Source: Nipponacmea schrenckii
Taxonomy: Eukaryota; Mollusca; Gastropoda; Lottiidae
Assembly (NCBI GenBank): GCA_030562195.1
Contig: CM060202.1
Span: 21,066,317-21,130,316, forward strand
DNA length: 64,000 bases
Direction of reading: 5' to 3'
Shown here: positions 36,220-47,809 of the stretch, piece after piece
Layout of the letters: the number at the start of each line of letters is the position of its first letter
Position numbering within the stretch: the first letter of the stretch is position 1
Translations under genes and position numbers: made by a program
The notes under the pieces: generated by a model
Database searches by the model: none
Told to the model about the DNA's origin: nothing
Seen by the model: the letters and a program-made list of their open reading frames with translations, nothing else

Positions 36220-38416
36220 CTATATAGAAAATACATATACACCATAAATAAACCCCCCTAAATACGCACAAGTCCCAATAAACAAACTTATAGACGCCAA
36301 GAGTTTCGCTTTTTGACCCAAAACCTCCGCTTTCTCAAAGTCATTCTCATTCGCCGATTTTTTAGACTGAAAAAATAAAAATAAATAAATATTTTATTTT
36401 TGTGTATAGTTTTCATTTTTTCATTGTTGTCTTTTTTTTAGAGTTTACTTGTTTTGAATGAGGTATGGACCGTGAGGTATAGCCTACCATGATGATTTTC
36501 ACACCCCCCTCATTAAGAGTTTACTTGTTTTGAATGAGGTATGGACCGTGAGGTATAGCTTACCATGACGTTTTTCACACCCCCCCTCATCAAGAGTTTA
36601 CTTGTTTTGAATGAGGTATGGACCGTCAGGTATAGCCTACCATGATGTTTTTCACACCCCCCTCATTAAGAGTTTACTTGTTTTGAATGAAGTATGGACC
36701 GTGAGGTATAGCCTACCATGATATTTTTCACATTCCCCTCATTAAGAGTTTACTTGTTTTGAATGAAGTATGGACCGTCAGGTATAGCATACCATGATGT
36801 TTTTCACACCCCCCTCATTTAGAGTTTACTTGTTTTGAATGAGGTATGGACCGTCAGGTATAGCCTACCATGACGTTTTTCACACCCCCTCATTAAGAGT
36901 TTACTTGTTTTGAATGAGGTATGGACCGTGAGGTATAGCCTACCATAATGTTTTTCACACCCCCCTCATTAAGAGTTTAGTTGTTTTGAATGAAGTATGG
37001 ACCGTGAGGTATAGCCTACCATGATGTTTTTCACACCCCCCTCATTAAGAGTTTACTTGTTTTGAATGAGGTATGGACCGTGAGGTATAGCCTACCATGA
37101 TGTTTTTCACACCCCCCTCATCAAGAGTTTACTTGTTTTGAAAGAGGTACGGATCGTGAGGTATAGCTTACCATGATGTTTTTCACACCCCCCTCATTAA
37201 GAGTTTACTTGTTTTGAATGAAGTATGGACCGTGAGGTATAGCCTACCATGATATTTTTCACATTCCCCTCATTAAGAGTTTACTTGTTTTGAATGAAGT
37301 ATGGACCGTCAGGTATAGCCTACCATGATGTTTTTCACACCCCCCTCATTTAGAGTTTACTTGTTTTGAATGAGGTATGGACCGTCGGGTATAGCCTACC
37401 ATAATGTTTTTCACACCCCCCTCATTAAGAGTTTACTTGTTTTGAATGAGGTATGGACCGTCGGGTATAGCCTACCATAATGTTTTTCACACCCCCCTCA
37501 TTTAGAGTTTACTTGTTTTGAATGAGGTATGGACCGTAAGGTATAGCCTACCATGATATTTTTCACACCCCCCTCATTAAGAGTTTACTTGTTTTGAATG
37601 AAGTATGGACCGTGAGGTATAGCCTACCATGATGTTTGTCCTCTTAACTGTAATGATGTAGGGTCAATTTGTCCAAGAAAAGACATAGCTATATCTGTCT
37701 AAGATTGAAAAACTCACCAAGAGAGAATAAACCACGGCTGCTATTCCAGTAGGAAAGAAGCACAATAGGCAGGTCGATACAGACATCAGTCTGTAATCTT
37801 TCGGTGGACCGTCTTTATCGTCCTCTTTATTGAAAGGCTTGGCAAGCGCATGCACTGACTCGCCTAATGTCGCTTGGCTGGACAGGAAATTCGTTGGCTG
37901 ACCCGACTGGAAATGCGTTGGCTGACCCGACTGGAATTGTGTTGGCTGGCCCGACGGGAATTGTATTAGCAAACCCGACGGGAATTGTGCTTTCAAGTTT
38001 TGAGCTTGTGTCGGTGGATACAATTGATGTTTAGTTGGCCGGGTTGATTGATCTGCCGTTGTCTAGAAAAGAATGAAATAGGTCTATTAAATTGATTGAG
38101 TTTTAAATGCAAGTATTTCAAAACCGAAGACGAATTCCTTTCAAACATCTCTGTTTTTTTTGTTTGTTAGGCCTCTGTAGACCTGTTTGACTGTTGGCCG
38201 GATAAAACCATGGAATAATTTCACGAAAAACGACTCCAATAATAACTACCCTAGCCAAATACTAGGCGACTATAGAATCGACAACTATTAGTTGTCTGTC
38301 GGTAGCGGTTCCTTTTTCCCATGTTCAGAGCCATTTAAAATCGATACTACAACACCGAGCCATCAAAACTTTAATAAAATCTATCATACTCACATTTAGG
38401 ACATTGCTAAACTCTT
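36220..38416 (-). CDS. Dispanin/CD225-domain membrane protein 1 (5' exon not located)
   Basis: Exons: 38394-38416 (EFSNVLN), 37718-38062 and 36220-36366, all phase-matched, ending in TAG. The middle exon encodes a Gln/Pro-rich region with repeats such as QPTQFQSG, then PPKDYRLMSVSTCLLCFFPTG, the first CD225 membrane segment. The last exon gives SKKSANENDFEKAEVLGQKA, then a second hydrophobic segment. This two-segment layout with a Cys-rich first helix and a short AKxL-type loop is that of the CD225/dispanin family (IFITM, SynDIG, PRRT2, TRARG1). The first exon probably starts with a Met and ends in G (phase 1), as in the other copies, but I could not place it. It is the most divergent member of the local cluster. 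The intron between membrane exons carries the 76-bp array. Confidence 0.85.
36440..37637. repeat. 76-bp tandem array, about 16 copies, inside a dispanin intron
   Basis: The unit begins agagtttacttgttttgaat and contains gaggtatggaccgtgaggta and gtttttcacacccccctcat. The copies are highly similar, with a few recurrent variants (gaggtat/gaagtat, gtgagg/gtcagg) that alternate in a pattern suggesting block duplication. Confidence 0.95.
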
Positions 38417-39740
38417 CTGAAAGATAGAATGGTGAGAAATTTTAAAATACAAGGGAGATAACCAGCATTGGCACTAGGCTACATGGTCACTATATGCCTT
38501 ATGTTGGCATTGTAAGTCTTTGTAGTCGTTTGTCAGCCTTGTAAATAACTCGTAAAGAGAAGGCGAGGGTGGAAAGAGGGGTATTTATTGTGGTAGTAGG
38601 CTATAATACTGAAATGCAACAAAATAGAAAGGGGTGGTCGTGTGAGCAATATTCAATTCTACTACCTCATATGTTCTGGACTACGAAATCATGTGAGATG
38701 CGCATGCGTCCTTGTATGTCAATTTTCCCGCATCGCCTCTTTTAGTGTCGATGAAGTTTTTCTGTGTCCCACAGAAATAACGTTTTTTCTAAGTTTCAAA
38801 ACTTATCGATTAGAGCTTTTAGCTCTCTAAAGTTTCTTCATAACTTTTGATTGTTATTTAGATCTTTCAGTGTAGATAATTGTCCCAATTATCACTGATT
38901 TTAACTTTTTATGTGAATCCTTCACGAGTATTTGGGTCGGAGTTTTTTCAATATGGCCGCTTCTACCTCGAAGTCGAAGGTTATAATAATAAACTCTTTA
39001 TTTTACATGGGTCAGAATTAGGCCCAATACACAAGGACATGGTCCTGTCTCACATTCAGCCCATGGGGCAATACTTTGGGAAAAAAAAAAAAAAAAAAAA
39101 AAAAAAAGAAAATAAAATCGAAAATACATAATATGTCAATATACAATTCTTCTAAATTAATAAAATCTATCATACTCACATTTAGGACATTGCTAAACTC
39201 TTCTGAAAGATAGAATGGTGAGAAATTTTAAAATACAAGGGAGATAACCAGCATTGGCAATAGGCTACATGGTCACTATATGCCTTATGTTGGCATTGTA
39301 AGTCTTTGTAGTCGTTTGTCAGCCTTGTAAATAACTCGTAAAGAGAAGGCGAGGGTGGAAAGAGGGGTATTTATTGTGGTAGTAGGCTATAATACTGAAA
39401 TGCAACAAAATAGGAGGGGTGGTCGTGTGAGCAATATTCAATTCTACTACCTCATACTTTCTTAATGACAATTAGTGTAATGCGCAGTACATGTGTATAA
39501 ACGACGCTCTTTTAGTGTCGATGAAGTTTTTCTGTGTCCCAAAAAAAAGTTTTTTCAAGTAATTTCAATTAGGATTAGACTTAAGCTCTCTAAAGTTTCT
39601 TCATAACTTTTTATATTTAATGTTTAAGTGTAGATAATTGTCCCAATATCTTATCTTAACTTTTTATGTGAATCCTTCACGAGTATTTGGGTGGAGTTTT
39701 TTCAATATGGCCGCTTCTACCTCGAAGTCGAAGGTTGAGA
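38372..39740. repeat. Direct duplication of a block of about 600 bp
   Basis: 38372-38985 is repeated at 39159-39740. The shared block covers the small dispanin exon EFSNVLN (38394-38416; copy at 39180-39202), its upstream intron and the 5' part of a retroelement up to the gag-like start MAASTSKSKV. The copies are separated by ataataataaactcttta, a poly(A) tract (39080-39108) and about 50 bp. Confidence 0.85.
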
Positions 39741-40812
39741 GAATGGACGAAGATGACATTCTTTATGAAGATGATATCCAATCACCTCCGGTGACATCTC
39801 CCTTACCTGTACCAGGTTCTCAAGCTTCTACAGCTGCTCTACCGGTTGACTTCCTAATGTCATTACAAGACACAATGAACAATATGTCTCAGTCCATTGC
39901 CTCAATGGGTACTGCTTGGCAGATATAAGTAACATGTCATCGGATAAAGATTCTAATCTATCTTCATCACAGATCTATACCATCCCTAAAAGGAAGAGAT
40001 CTCGATCTAGATCCCCTATTAGACGTTCAGTATTATCCCATTATGACAAAAGTTTGAGAAATCAATCTCCTTTGAATAAGAGAAAGAAGACTGGACATCA
40101 TACTATCAGTGATAGTGATACTGACTCCATGTCCAGTTCATCCAAGTGTTCAATTGGCAACCTTTCAAAGGATGTAGATGATTTGTTTCAACAAACAACT
40201 GTTGCCCCTGTCACTACTGATGAAAATTTTGATACAACCTTACAAGAAATCTATGATGATTTCAATACAACAGAGGTAAATGGACCTGAGGTTGCAGAGA
40301 AACTAGCAAACATTATCAATAAGAGGTTCAGTGATAAACTCAGTGATGATGTCCTTAAGCGAACATTAGACAAATATCAAAGGCCTAAGAATTGCTCTGG
40401 TCTCCAAGTACCAACTGTTAACTTTGACATTTGGGCAAAACTAACAGCTCCAGTTAAAACACAAGATTTGAGAATGGCTAATATTCAGAAGACCATGTCT
40501 AAAGCATCATCTGCCATTGCGATATGTGCTAATGATCTACTTCATATGAAATCAGTCGATGATGCCTCCGCAATAGCTCGGAAGCTTATTGATGCTGTTG
40601 CCTTGATGGGTCATGCCTCACATGACTTGTCTCTGAAGAGACGTGATCTCATTAAACCACGTTTGTACAAGGATTATGCTACTCTTTGTTCGAGTAGAGT
40701 TCCAATAATTTATTTTGAAGACAGTCCGCTAAATGGCAGTTTTGTGTTGTTTCCTGAAAATACTAGTCTAGATCTACTTACTGTTGTCAGGCATTATGCC
40801 GCTTTTATTTAA
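39707..40812 (+). pseudogene. Retroelement gag-like ORF, frameshifted and truncated
   Basis: Frame 1 starts with MAASTSKSKVERMDEDD and stops at 39928; a second frame continues from about 39916 to 40812, so one indel separates them. The product has a Ser/Arg-rich stretch (KRKRSRSRSP), then a helical region with AEKLANIINKRFSDKLSD, LQVPTVNFDIWAKL and LSLKRRDLIKP. From memory of the family this resembles the first ORF of DIRS-like or related retroelements of cnidarians and molluscs, but I cannot confirm the class. No reverse transcriptase, RNase H or recombinase follows, so it is a 5' fragment. It lies opposite in strand to the dispanin genes, probably within the first intron of dispanin 1. Confidence 0.6.
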
Positions 40813-41199
40813 CTTCTTAAATTTTAAAACATACCGTATGCCTACATTTCAGTGGCACTTCACCGCCATAACCTTTTGTTGACTTCCATTTGTACCCTGA
40901 CGTCGTCAAGGAATTTGACGCCTAAAAAGACTGACGTCAAATTCTACAAAAGTTGTCACGGTCAATAACATTCAGTTCTGCACCGATATGGACTAAATAA
41001 GACAGCATTGCCATGGAACATTAAAAATTAATATCATCGACTAGCTTGTCCTTGGTTAACTTTTTATTCAAGGGTAAGGCCTACAAAAAAACATAGACCC
41101 CTGACGCTGTTAGTATTCCCTTATGGTGTTGATCTATAGATGGACTGGCGGACCACTTTACCAATAATCTTCCTAGTTTGGCTAAAGTCGGTAAATTGT

Positions 41200-41905
41200 G
41201 TCGTTTTTATACGCCAAAATATATTGTGGACGTATATTGCGGTTGACCCTGTCCGCCCGGACGTCCGTCCACAATTGCTTGTGGCCACAATAGAGACCAC
41301 AGTTTCATCGGATTACAATGAAACTTGGTATGTGTCTCTGTCATCATAAAATCTCGGTTCCTTTCGAAAACCAGCTTTCTGACTTTTACTGTTGGAGAGT
41401 TATGCCCTCTTTTTTAGCGAAAATTCGTCAAATTTAGCTTGTGGGCGCGATACAGGCCACAATTTTTGTCCAATCTTTTCGAAACTTGGTATGTGTCTCT
41501 ATCATCATACAATCTCGGTTCCTTTCGAAAACCAGCTTTCTGACTTTTACGGTTGGTGAGTTATGCCCCCTTTCTTAGTGAGAATTCGTCAAATTCAGCT
41601 TATGGGTGTGATACAGGCTACAATGTTTATCCAAACATTTTTATATGCCCACATATAATGTGGACGTATATTGCGGTTGACCCTGTCTGTCTGGACGTCC
41701 GTCCGTCCGTCCACAATTGCTTGTGGCCACAATAGAGATCACAGTTTTCATCGGATTTCAATGAAACTTGGTATGCTTGTTCATATTGATGAGATCTTGG
41801 ATGGGTTCGAATTTCATGAAATTTCGATCATTGGTTCCTGGCTTTCTGACTTTTTTGCTGTTGGTGTTTTGCTCACCAATAAAAATTTGCTGCTGGTGGG
41901 CGTAT
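41200..41905. repeat. Dispersed repeat with ggacgtccgtccgtcc motif, three tandem diverged units
   Basis: Blocks gtggacgtatattgcggttg and acaattgcttgtggccacaa occur at about 41227 and 41660. A middle unit (from about 41437) lacks the first part. A diverged relative with ggtccgtccgtccgtccgat lies at 51168-51450. This is a non-coding mobile or repeat remnant. Confidence 0.65.
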
Positions 41906-42349
41906 AGCCTTTCGGGCGTCCGCTCGTATAGAATATCTGTGATTCTTTAGATAAACAACATCTATTTTGGTGCCTTATATTTCCGATTGGGGTGGTCAGG
42001 TACTAGTTAAACATTTAATTAATAAACAAAATACATATTTTAAAAAATTTAATAGGCTTAGCGTATATAAAATTTAAAGCATTTAGTTTTACAAGTTAAA
42101 AAAGCAAAAAAGGAGAAAAAAGGGAGAAATAATATTTTACTCAATATATATACGTATATATATATAAAACTAACAAAAAAAACACAAAACCACCCCCCCC
42201 CCCTTCCCCCACCAACCCCTTGTATTTTCTGAATTTTGACAAAATCACCGGTTTGTCCAATAAAGTTTAAAATATGAGATTCTGATGTGTTTCTCTTTCA
42301 ATTTCCAGTTATCAGTAGGCAACCAAAGAGAACATCATTTTTAAACGAA

Positions 42350-42660
42350 AAAGTATGTGTATCGTGGACACTGATAGAATCGGTATGCATCATTCGAATT
42401 TTCAGCAAAAGACTACTTTTTGCAACTCCGCGAAAACTCAGTTTTTGCAACTCCACGAAAACTCAGTTTTTGCAACTCCACGAAAACTGTTCGATGACGT
42501 CACTGACCGCGAAGGTCCGAAGCATTTAAGCGATTATTGGTGTCACCAAACACTTTTTGGTTGCGGAATTGCAGGAACCACAGATGTCTTATCGAAATTT
42601 GTAATGATGCAAATTGATGATGTAAGTGTCCAGTTTGGGAAACCTCTTTACAATCTCTTA
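42350..42660. mobile_element. Palindromic MITE-like element, relative of 31683-32001
   Basis: The left arm has gtggacactgatagaatcgg and the right arm aggaaccacagatgtcttat, with aacctctttacaatctctt at the end. The centre has three direct copies of tttttgcaactccacgaaaa. Confidence 0.6.
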
Positions 42661-42827
42661 AAAGCCTAATTGTGCTGAATACTGTTAACACTACCTAAAT
42701 TAAGTGTATTGGTTTGAAATATCCCGGGTGCAAAATAATAATAATATAAAAAAATAAAAATAATTTTCGGTTTTAGATATGTTTTTTAATTATGTGTACG
42801 GTCGAACCTGTTTTGTTGCCATCTCTG

Positions 42828-45800
42828 TTAACCGTAATACCCACCCACAGCACTGGCAAAAACAACAAACACAACAATAACATAAATAATAACAGCAATA
42901 ATCCAGATTAGACCTATTACCAGACTTATGATCGAGAATATTTTGGCCAAGTTCCCTTCTTCTTGAGCTTTAGCATAATCCTGTCTATCACTGGATGATT
43001 GAGACTGAAAGATAAAAAAATCATTCTTTACGATCCAAGTTATTTATGATACCTCTTATTGCGTAGAATTTCAACAAACGGTTCAGGGACCTGTTTCACA
43101 AAACTTTAACAAAGATACAATCAAGATTTTAAGAAATACAGTGACACGATTGGTTAATAAAAACTCAATTTTAGTGATTGACCAATCTGACCATTGGCAC
43201 ACTAAAATCATCATAAGTTAAGTTTTCGTGAAACAGGCTCCTGGCATGCGGCTTTTCTCAGGTTGGGTGCTGGTGTTTGGCCACTGTGGTGGTTACTCCC
43301 CCCTTGGACATTTGTTTTTACCATATTACATCTATAGCTATACGTCTGTTTAAAGTCTGTTAATATTTTATGGTTGGGTGAGGTCCCTCTCATTGGGTGG
43401 GGCCCCCTTACTGGGTGTGGTCCCGAGGACATGTTTCAACCAGTCAGGTGGTGGTTAAGCTACTGTTTTCAACTACGGGGACATTTTCACTTTTATTTGG
43501 GACATTTAAGACGTGTTACAATTCAAAAATAAACATTGTTATACCATCTCCCACGACTATAGACTGCACTTTACACGACCTTGGCTAATATTGTCTCGGA
43601 CAACTCGATATCAATATATATATTGATGATACGATGAGGGGACAGTTTGTAAATCACTTCTCTATTGCAGTATCCTCGATTACACGTTTCCTCCAGAGAG
43701 TACGATATGAAATCGTCCCCACCCCCTCCATCTGTCAGGGACAAATTCTGACAACCGACCAATTTCATTACAACAAGTGTAAGACCCAGCCTATGATCAC
43801 TACGGATATATTTCTAGCCCCTCGGTATATATTACATGCTCCTCCGGAAATATCACTTGCCCCTCAGAATATATTTCTTGGCCCTCAGAATAGATTACTT
43901 GCCCCTCAGAATAGATTACTTGCCCCTCAAAATAGATTACTTGCCCTCCCGAACAATCATCTGACTACGGACCCAGTGCCAACATATCAACACATCTAAA
44001 GGGGTAAAACTAGTTCTAAAGATTGGGAGGCGGTTTGCCTTGGGTTTCATTCAAATCTGGGTATACCTCTTAGTCTTCGTGATCAACGGGGACAGATTAT
44101 TTATTTCAAACTGATAGCTTGACAGTATACTGAAGAGGATTCGCCAAAGTTCTTGAAACTTTTATCCAATGTTCTTGAGTATCTCAATAAAATATGTTTA
44201 AACTTATCAGTATGACGCGAAATTCTTGGCGTCTGGTACAACAAAAGAGAGGGAAAAACTTACACTACAAGCAAACACAATAGCTGCTATACCAGTAGGC
44301 CAAAAACAACATAAACAGGTGAAAATGGCGAACCCCAAATAGTCGCTCGGGCGAGCTGTTACAATCACATTGGATACAGGATATCCACCAGAAACCTGAA
44401 ATTCAAAAATATAAATCACACATAAAAATATAGGATTTTCTACTTTGGATTCAATGTCCAAAAGTTCAAAAGAAATTTCATTTTTTACGTCCATTTTTCT
44501 GCGCCTAATTTAACATAGTGATTTTCATTCAGTCTTTTTATTTTATAGAAATTAGTCTCATGTAATGTTTTATATATTTTATCTATCACAAATGTTTAGA
44601 TTATAAATGAAATGAAATGACTGAGTTTTACGTCTTACTTTTCTGCACCTTTTAGGCTAATGACGGCGGGGAAGGCAACGCAGTGTGAAGTGAAATTTTG
44701 CCTAGACAGTAGCATTAACCTACTCTTTTTACGCTTTCAAACTGTTGAGGGATTTTTAACGTGTACAGCGTGTAGCACACGAAGCCTCTGTTTATCGTCG
44801 TATCCTAACGACTATACGTCTGTATTCCGACCTGCGTCACTGATAAGATTTAAAGCTTAACTTACCACTACCGTGTTGGAATGTTGTTGTTGCTGTCCGT
44901 AGGGTTGTCCATATCCCGGTTGTTGTCCATACCCTTGTTGTCCGTAGGGTTGTCCATATCCCGGTTGTTGTCCATACCCCTGTTGCCCATAAGGTTGACC
45001 TTGGGGTTGTCCTGATTTGTCGTACCCCTGGTTATTTGCGGAGTAATCGGGGGGTTGTTCCGAACCTCAAATGATAAAAAGTTTAATTTAAATTTGGATT
45101 TTGGATTTGGATTTGGATTTGGAAAAATCCACCCAAAAAAAAAAAAAATAAAAAAATAAAAAATTAGAAATTATCCAATTATTACATTAAAAAATTAGTC
45201 AGACGTTTTCAGAAAAATAATAAAATTTCCTAAATAGTCACTTTTCGTATGCAAGACGAGTTTCCTTTCAACTATATTATTAGTCCGAAACTTGCTGACT
45301 ATATTCCCAGCCTCTGATATTTGGACAAGATATGGCCGGGGGGGGGGGGAGTCAGAAAAACTAGGCACCTAAAACTTGGGATTTTCCGCACTCCGCGGGT
45401 GCGGGGGTTTTAAGCGTATTTACATACATCGAATCCACCAAACCTTGATTTATTTGGAAAGATGGATGTTTTAGTAGTTCAATCATACCATCATTATCCC
45501 CCTACACTGACTCTCCCCCAGCCATATCTGTCCAAATACCTCTCAGAGGCTGGGAATAGAGTCGGCAAGTTTCGGACTACTATAATATATAGAATCTTAT
45601 TACATTCGCTGGATTGCTTACGTCATAGTTAGCTCTGTAAACCTGTTTTCTTGCGTGTTTTTATTTTTTGTTATAAAGATCTATATTGGTAAATTTAGGT
45701 CAAGTCTATCGTCAATCACCCTAACTTATACCTTCACAATCAAATATCTTATACCTTTTATTCATAGAATTTTCATTTCTGAGGGTCCCATATACTAGGG

Positions 45801-47809
45801 CGTGCCACCAACACAGGAAAATTACGGGGATTTTATTAACTATTTTATTTCAGTTTTAAAACCTTGTCTTCGTGTCAATGATATCATCACAATTTTTCAA
45901 GTTCATCTTAGATCGAATTTGATTGCGAAATCCTTCGCCATCTTAATTGATCTACGGTCTAGCGAACAAGAAATGGGTAAAGCAAAATTACAAACAATCC
46001 AAAAAGCCCAATTTTTAAATACTCTATCCGTGGGTATGATTACAATCTATTATGTCAATTTCAAGATTATGAAAACTAAATCTACTTTATCTTGTTTTAA
46101 CCAATAGAAATCGGACAACTGTTTAAATACAAACTTAGATTCAGCCTTCTATTCTTCTCTTCTCCAGTGTCTCATTCTGGGTATTAGTCATATTTGTTAT
46201 TCATATCGCTTACACACACAATCGTCGTTTTAACCTTGGAATACATTCATATACATGTAAACTATATGCATATGATTCTTTTATGGCCAGAAATGGCCTA
46301 ACTAGATTGGTACTGCACTTTTGACATTGTAAGTTATCTTGGTACTGTACTTTTGACTTGGTAAGTTATCTTGGTACCGGACGTTTGACTTTGAAAGTTA
46401 TCTATGTACTGTACTTTTGACCTTGTAAGTTATCCGAGTACAATATGTTTGACTTTATAAGTTATCTTGATACTCTACTTTTGACCTTGTAAGTTATCTG
46501 GGTACTGTACGTCTAACCTTGCAAATTATCTTGTATCTTTTGGCCCTGTAAGTCGTCTGAATAATGTACGTCTGACTTTGTAAGTTATCTTGGACTGTAC
46601 TTTTGACTCTGTAAGTTATCTTGGACTGTACCTTTGACTTTGTAAGTCATCTAGGTACTGTACCTTTGACTTTGTAAGTTATCTAGGTACTGTACCTTTG
46701 ACTTTGTAAGTTATCTAGGTACCGTACCTTTGACTTTGTAAGTTATCTAGGTACTGTACCTTTGACTTTGTAAGTTATCTAGGTACTGTACCTTTGACTT
46801 TGTAAGTTATCTAGGTACTGTACCTTTGACTTTGTAAGTTATCTAGGTACTGTACCTTTGACATTGTAAGTTATCTAGGTACCGTACCTTTGACTTTGTA
46901 AGTTATCTAGGTACTGTACCTTTGACTTTGTAAGTTTTCTAGGTACTGTACCTTTGACTTTGTATGTTATCTAGGTACTGTACCCTTGACTTTGTAATTT
47001 ATCTAGGTACTGTCCGATGGACTTTCTAAGTTATCTAGGCACTGTACTCTTGTACATTTCATCTGGGTATTGCGAATTTACATTTGACCTAAAGTTGTAC
47101 GTTTTATCTGGATACTGATACGAGCTGTACGTTTTAACGAGCTGAATGATAGACACGTATCCAACAACACAAGATAACAAATAATAAAAGTGTTATACAA
47201 TCCGGATTGTAAAGTATATATTTGACGTACATTATAAAATTATAAGAAAGATATTTAAGAGTATAAAACTGCTGAACCGATAAACCCCCGGGCAAAAGAA
47301 AATGGTAGCTAGAATGTACATACACACTGAGAGATGCGCGGAGGGGCATCAGTATTAGGCTTTATCTACCCAAAACCCCACCCTCTTACGCAAACAACCC
47401 TTCACACAACCCAACAATTATAACTACATATGATATGTTTTGGGCAGGGTTGGAAGACATTCACTATTAAAATTTCGGATCCTTTTAAAATTAAATTTGA
47501 CCTTAATAGGGCGTATATTCGAGCCCCAAACTTTACCCCTTTTCACGCGCACTCCCTACCCCAGTACTATTACTTGCCTTGAGGTCATATATAATTCATA
47601 TGAAATCGTGTCAGTTTGTGGAATTATATTAATTTGATATTAACTGGAAAAATATGTTGTTTTTGTTATTATCGTAGTATGATCGATATTTTAACTTTAA
47701 GCTTTTTCTGCTATAAACTGAATATCTGAACTACGGCTGTATACCGAAACGTGTCCAGTTTGATATAACGTACAATATTTAAATAGTCATATTTACCTTT
47801 CGTTGCCAT
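42828..47809 (-). CDS. Dispanin/CD225-domain membrane protein 2, 173 aa, complete
   Basis: Exons: 47797-47809 (ATGGCAACGAAAG), 44866-45065, 44264-44395 and 42828-43004; total 522 nt in phase, TAA stop. The N-terminus [13 protein letters not shown] is followed by a Gln/Gly/Tyr/Pro region with [15 protein letters not shown] repeats. The third exon has [21 protein letters not shown], the first CD225 segment with clustered cysteines (palmitoylation-prone in this family). The last exon begins [18 protein letters not shown] and contains a second hydrophobic helix ([16 protein letters not shown]) and a short tail ending GGYYG. The predicted topology is a small membrane protein of plasma membrane or endosomes (family knowledge). 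Intron 1 holds the 32-bp array and a MITE. Confidence 0.9.
43087..43241. mobile_element. Short MITE, about 155 bp, with gtttcac-type inverted ends
   Basis: The left end ggacctgtttcacaaaactt and the right end (reverse complement ggagcctgtttcacgaaaac) form inverted repeats; the interior has gattgaccaatctgac. It sits in the intron between the two membrane exons of dispanin 2. Confidence 0.75.
44610..44850 (-). mobile_element. SINE fragment
   Basis: Body without the tRNA-like head: gagttttacgtcttactttt, ggctaatgac, gtgtagcacac and ccgacctgcgtcactga align with the 10355-10640 copy. It abuts the Gln-rich exon of dispanin 2. Confidence 0.65.
45281..45579. mobile_element. MITE, 299 bp with about 73-bp terminal inverted repeats
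   Basis: Left tagtccgaaacttgctgact..ttcccagcctctga; the right end reverse-complements to tagtccgaaacttgccgact..ttcccagcctctga. TA at both ends suggests a TA target duplication, as in Tc1/mariner-type elements. No ORF. A second, truncated copy is at 32742-32966. Confidence 0.85.
45802..46107 (+). other. Unassigned ORF in dispanin 2 intron 1
   Basis: An open frame of about 100 codons beginning at a GTG, with no in-frame ATG near its start. It contains [13 protein letters not shown] and [17 protein letters not shown]. The composition is more protein-like than surrounding shadows, so it may be a transposon remnant. I recognise no family. Confidence 0.2.
46300..47060. repeat. 32-bp tandem array, about 24 copies, in dispanin 2 intron 1
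   Basis: The unit is gtaagttatctaggtactgt followed by acctttgacttt. Copies are uniform at 46640-46960 and decay toward both ends, the usual sign of unequal exchange in the core. Confidence 0.9.

Noticed and set aside
36440..37637. CRISPR-like regular array
   Set aside because: Units are contiguous 76-bp tandem copies without unique spacers, in a eukaryotic intron.
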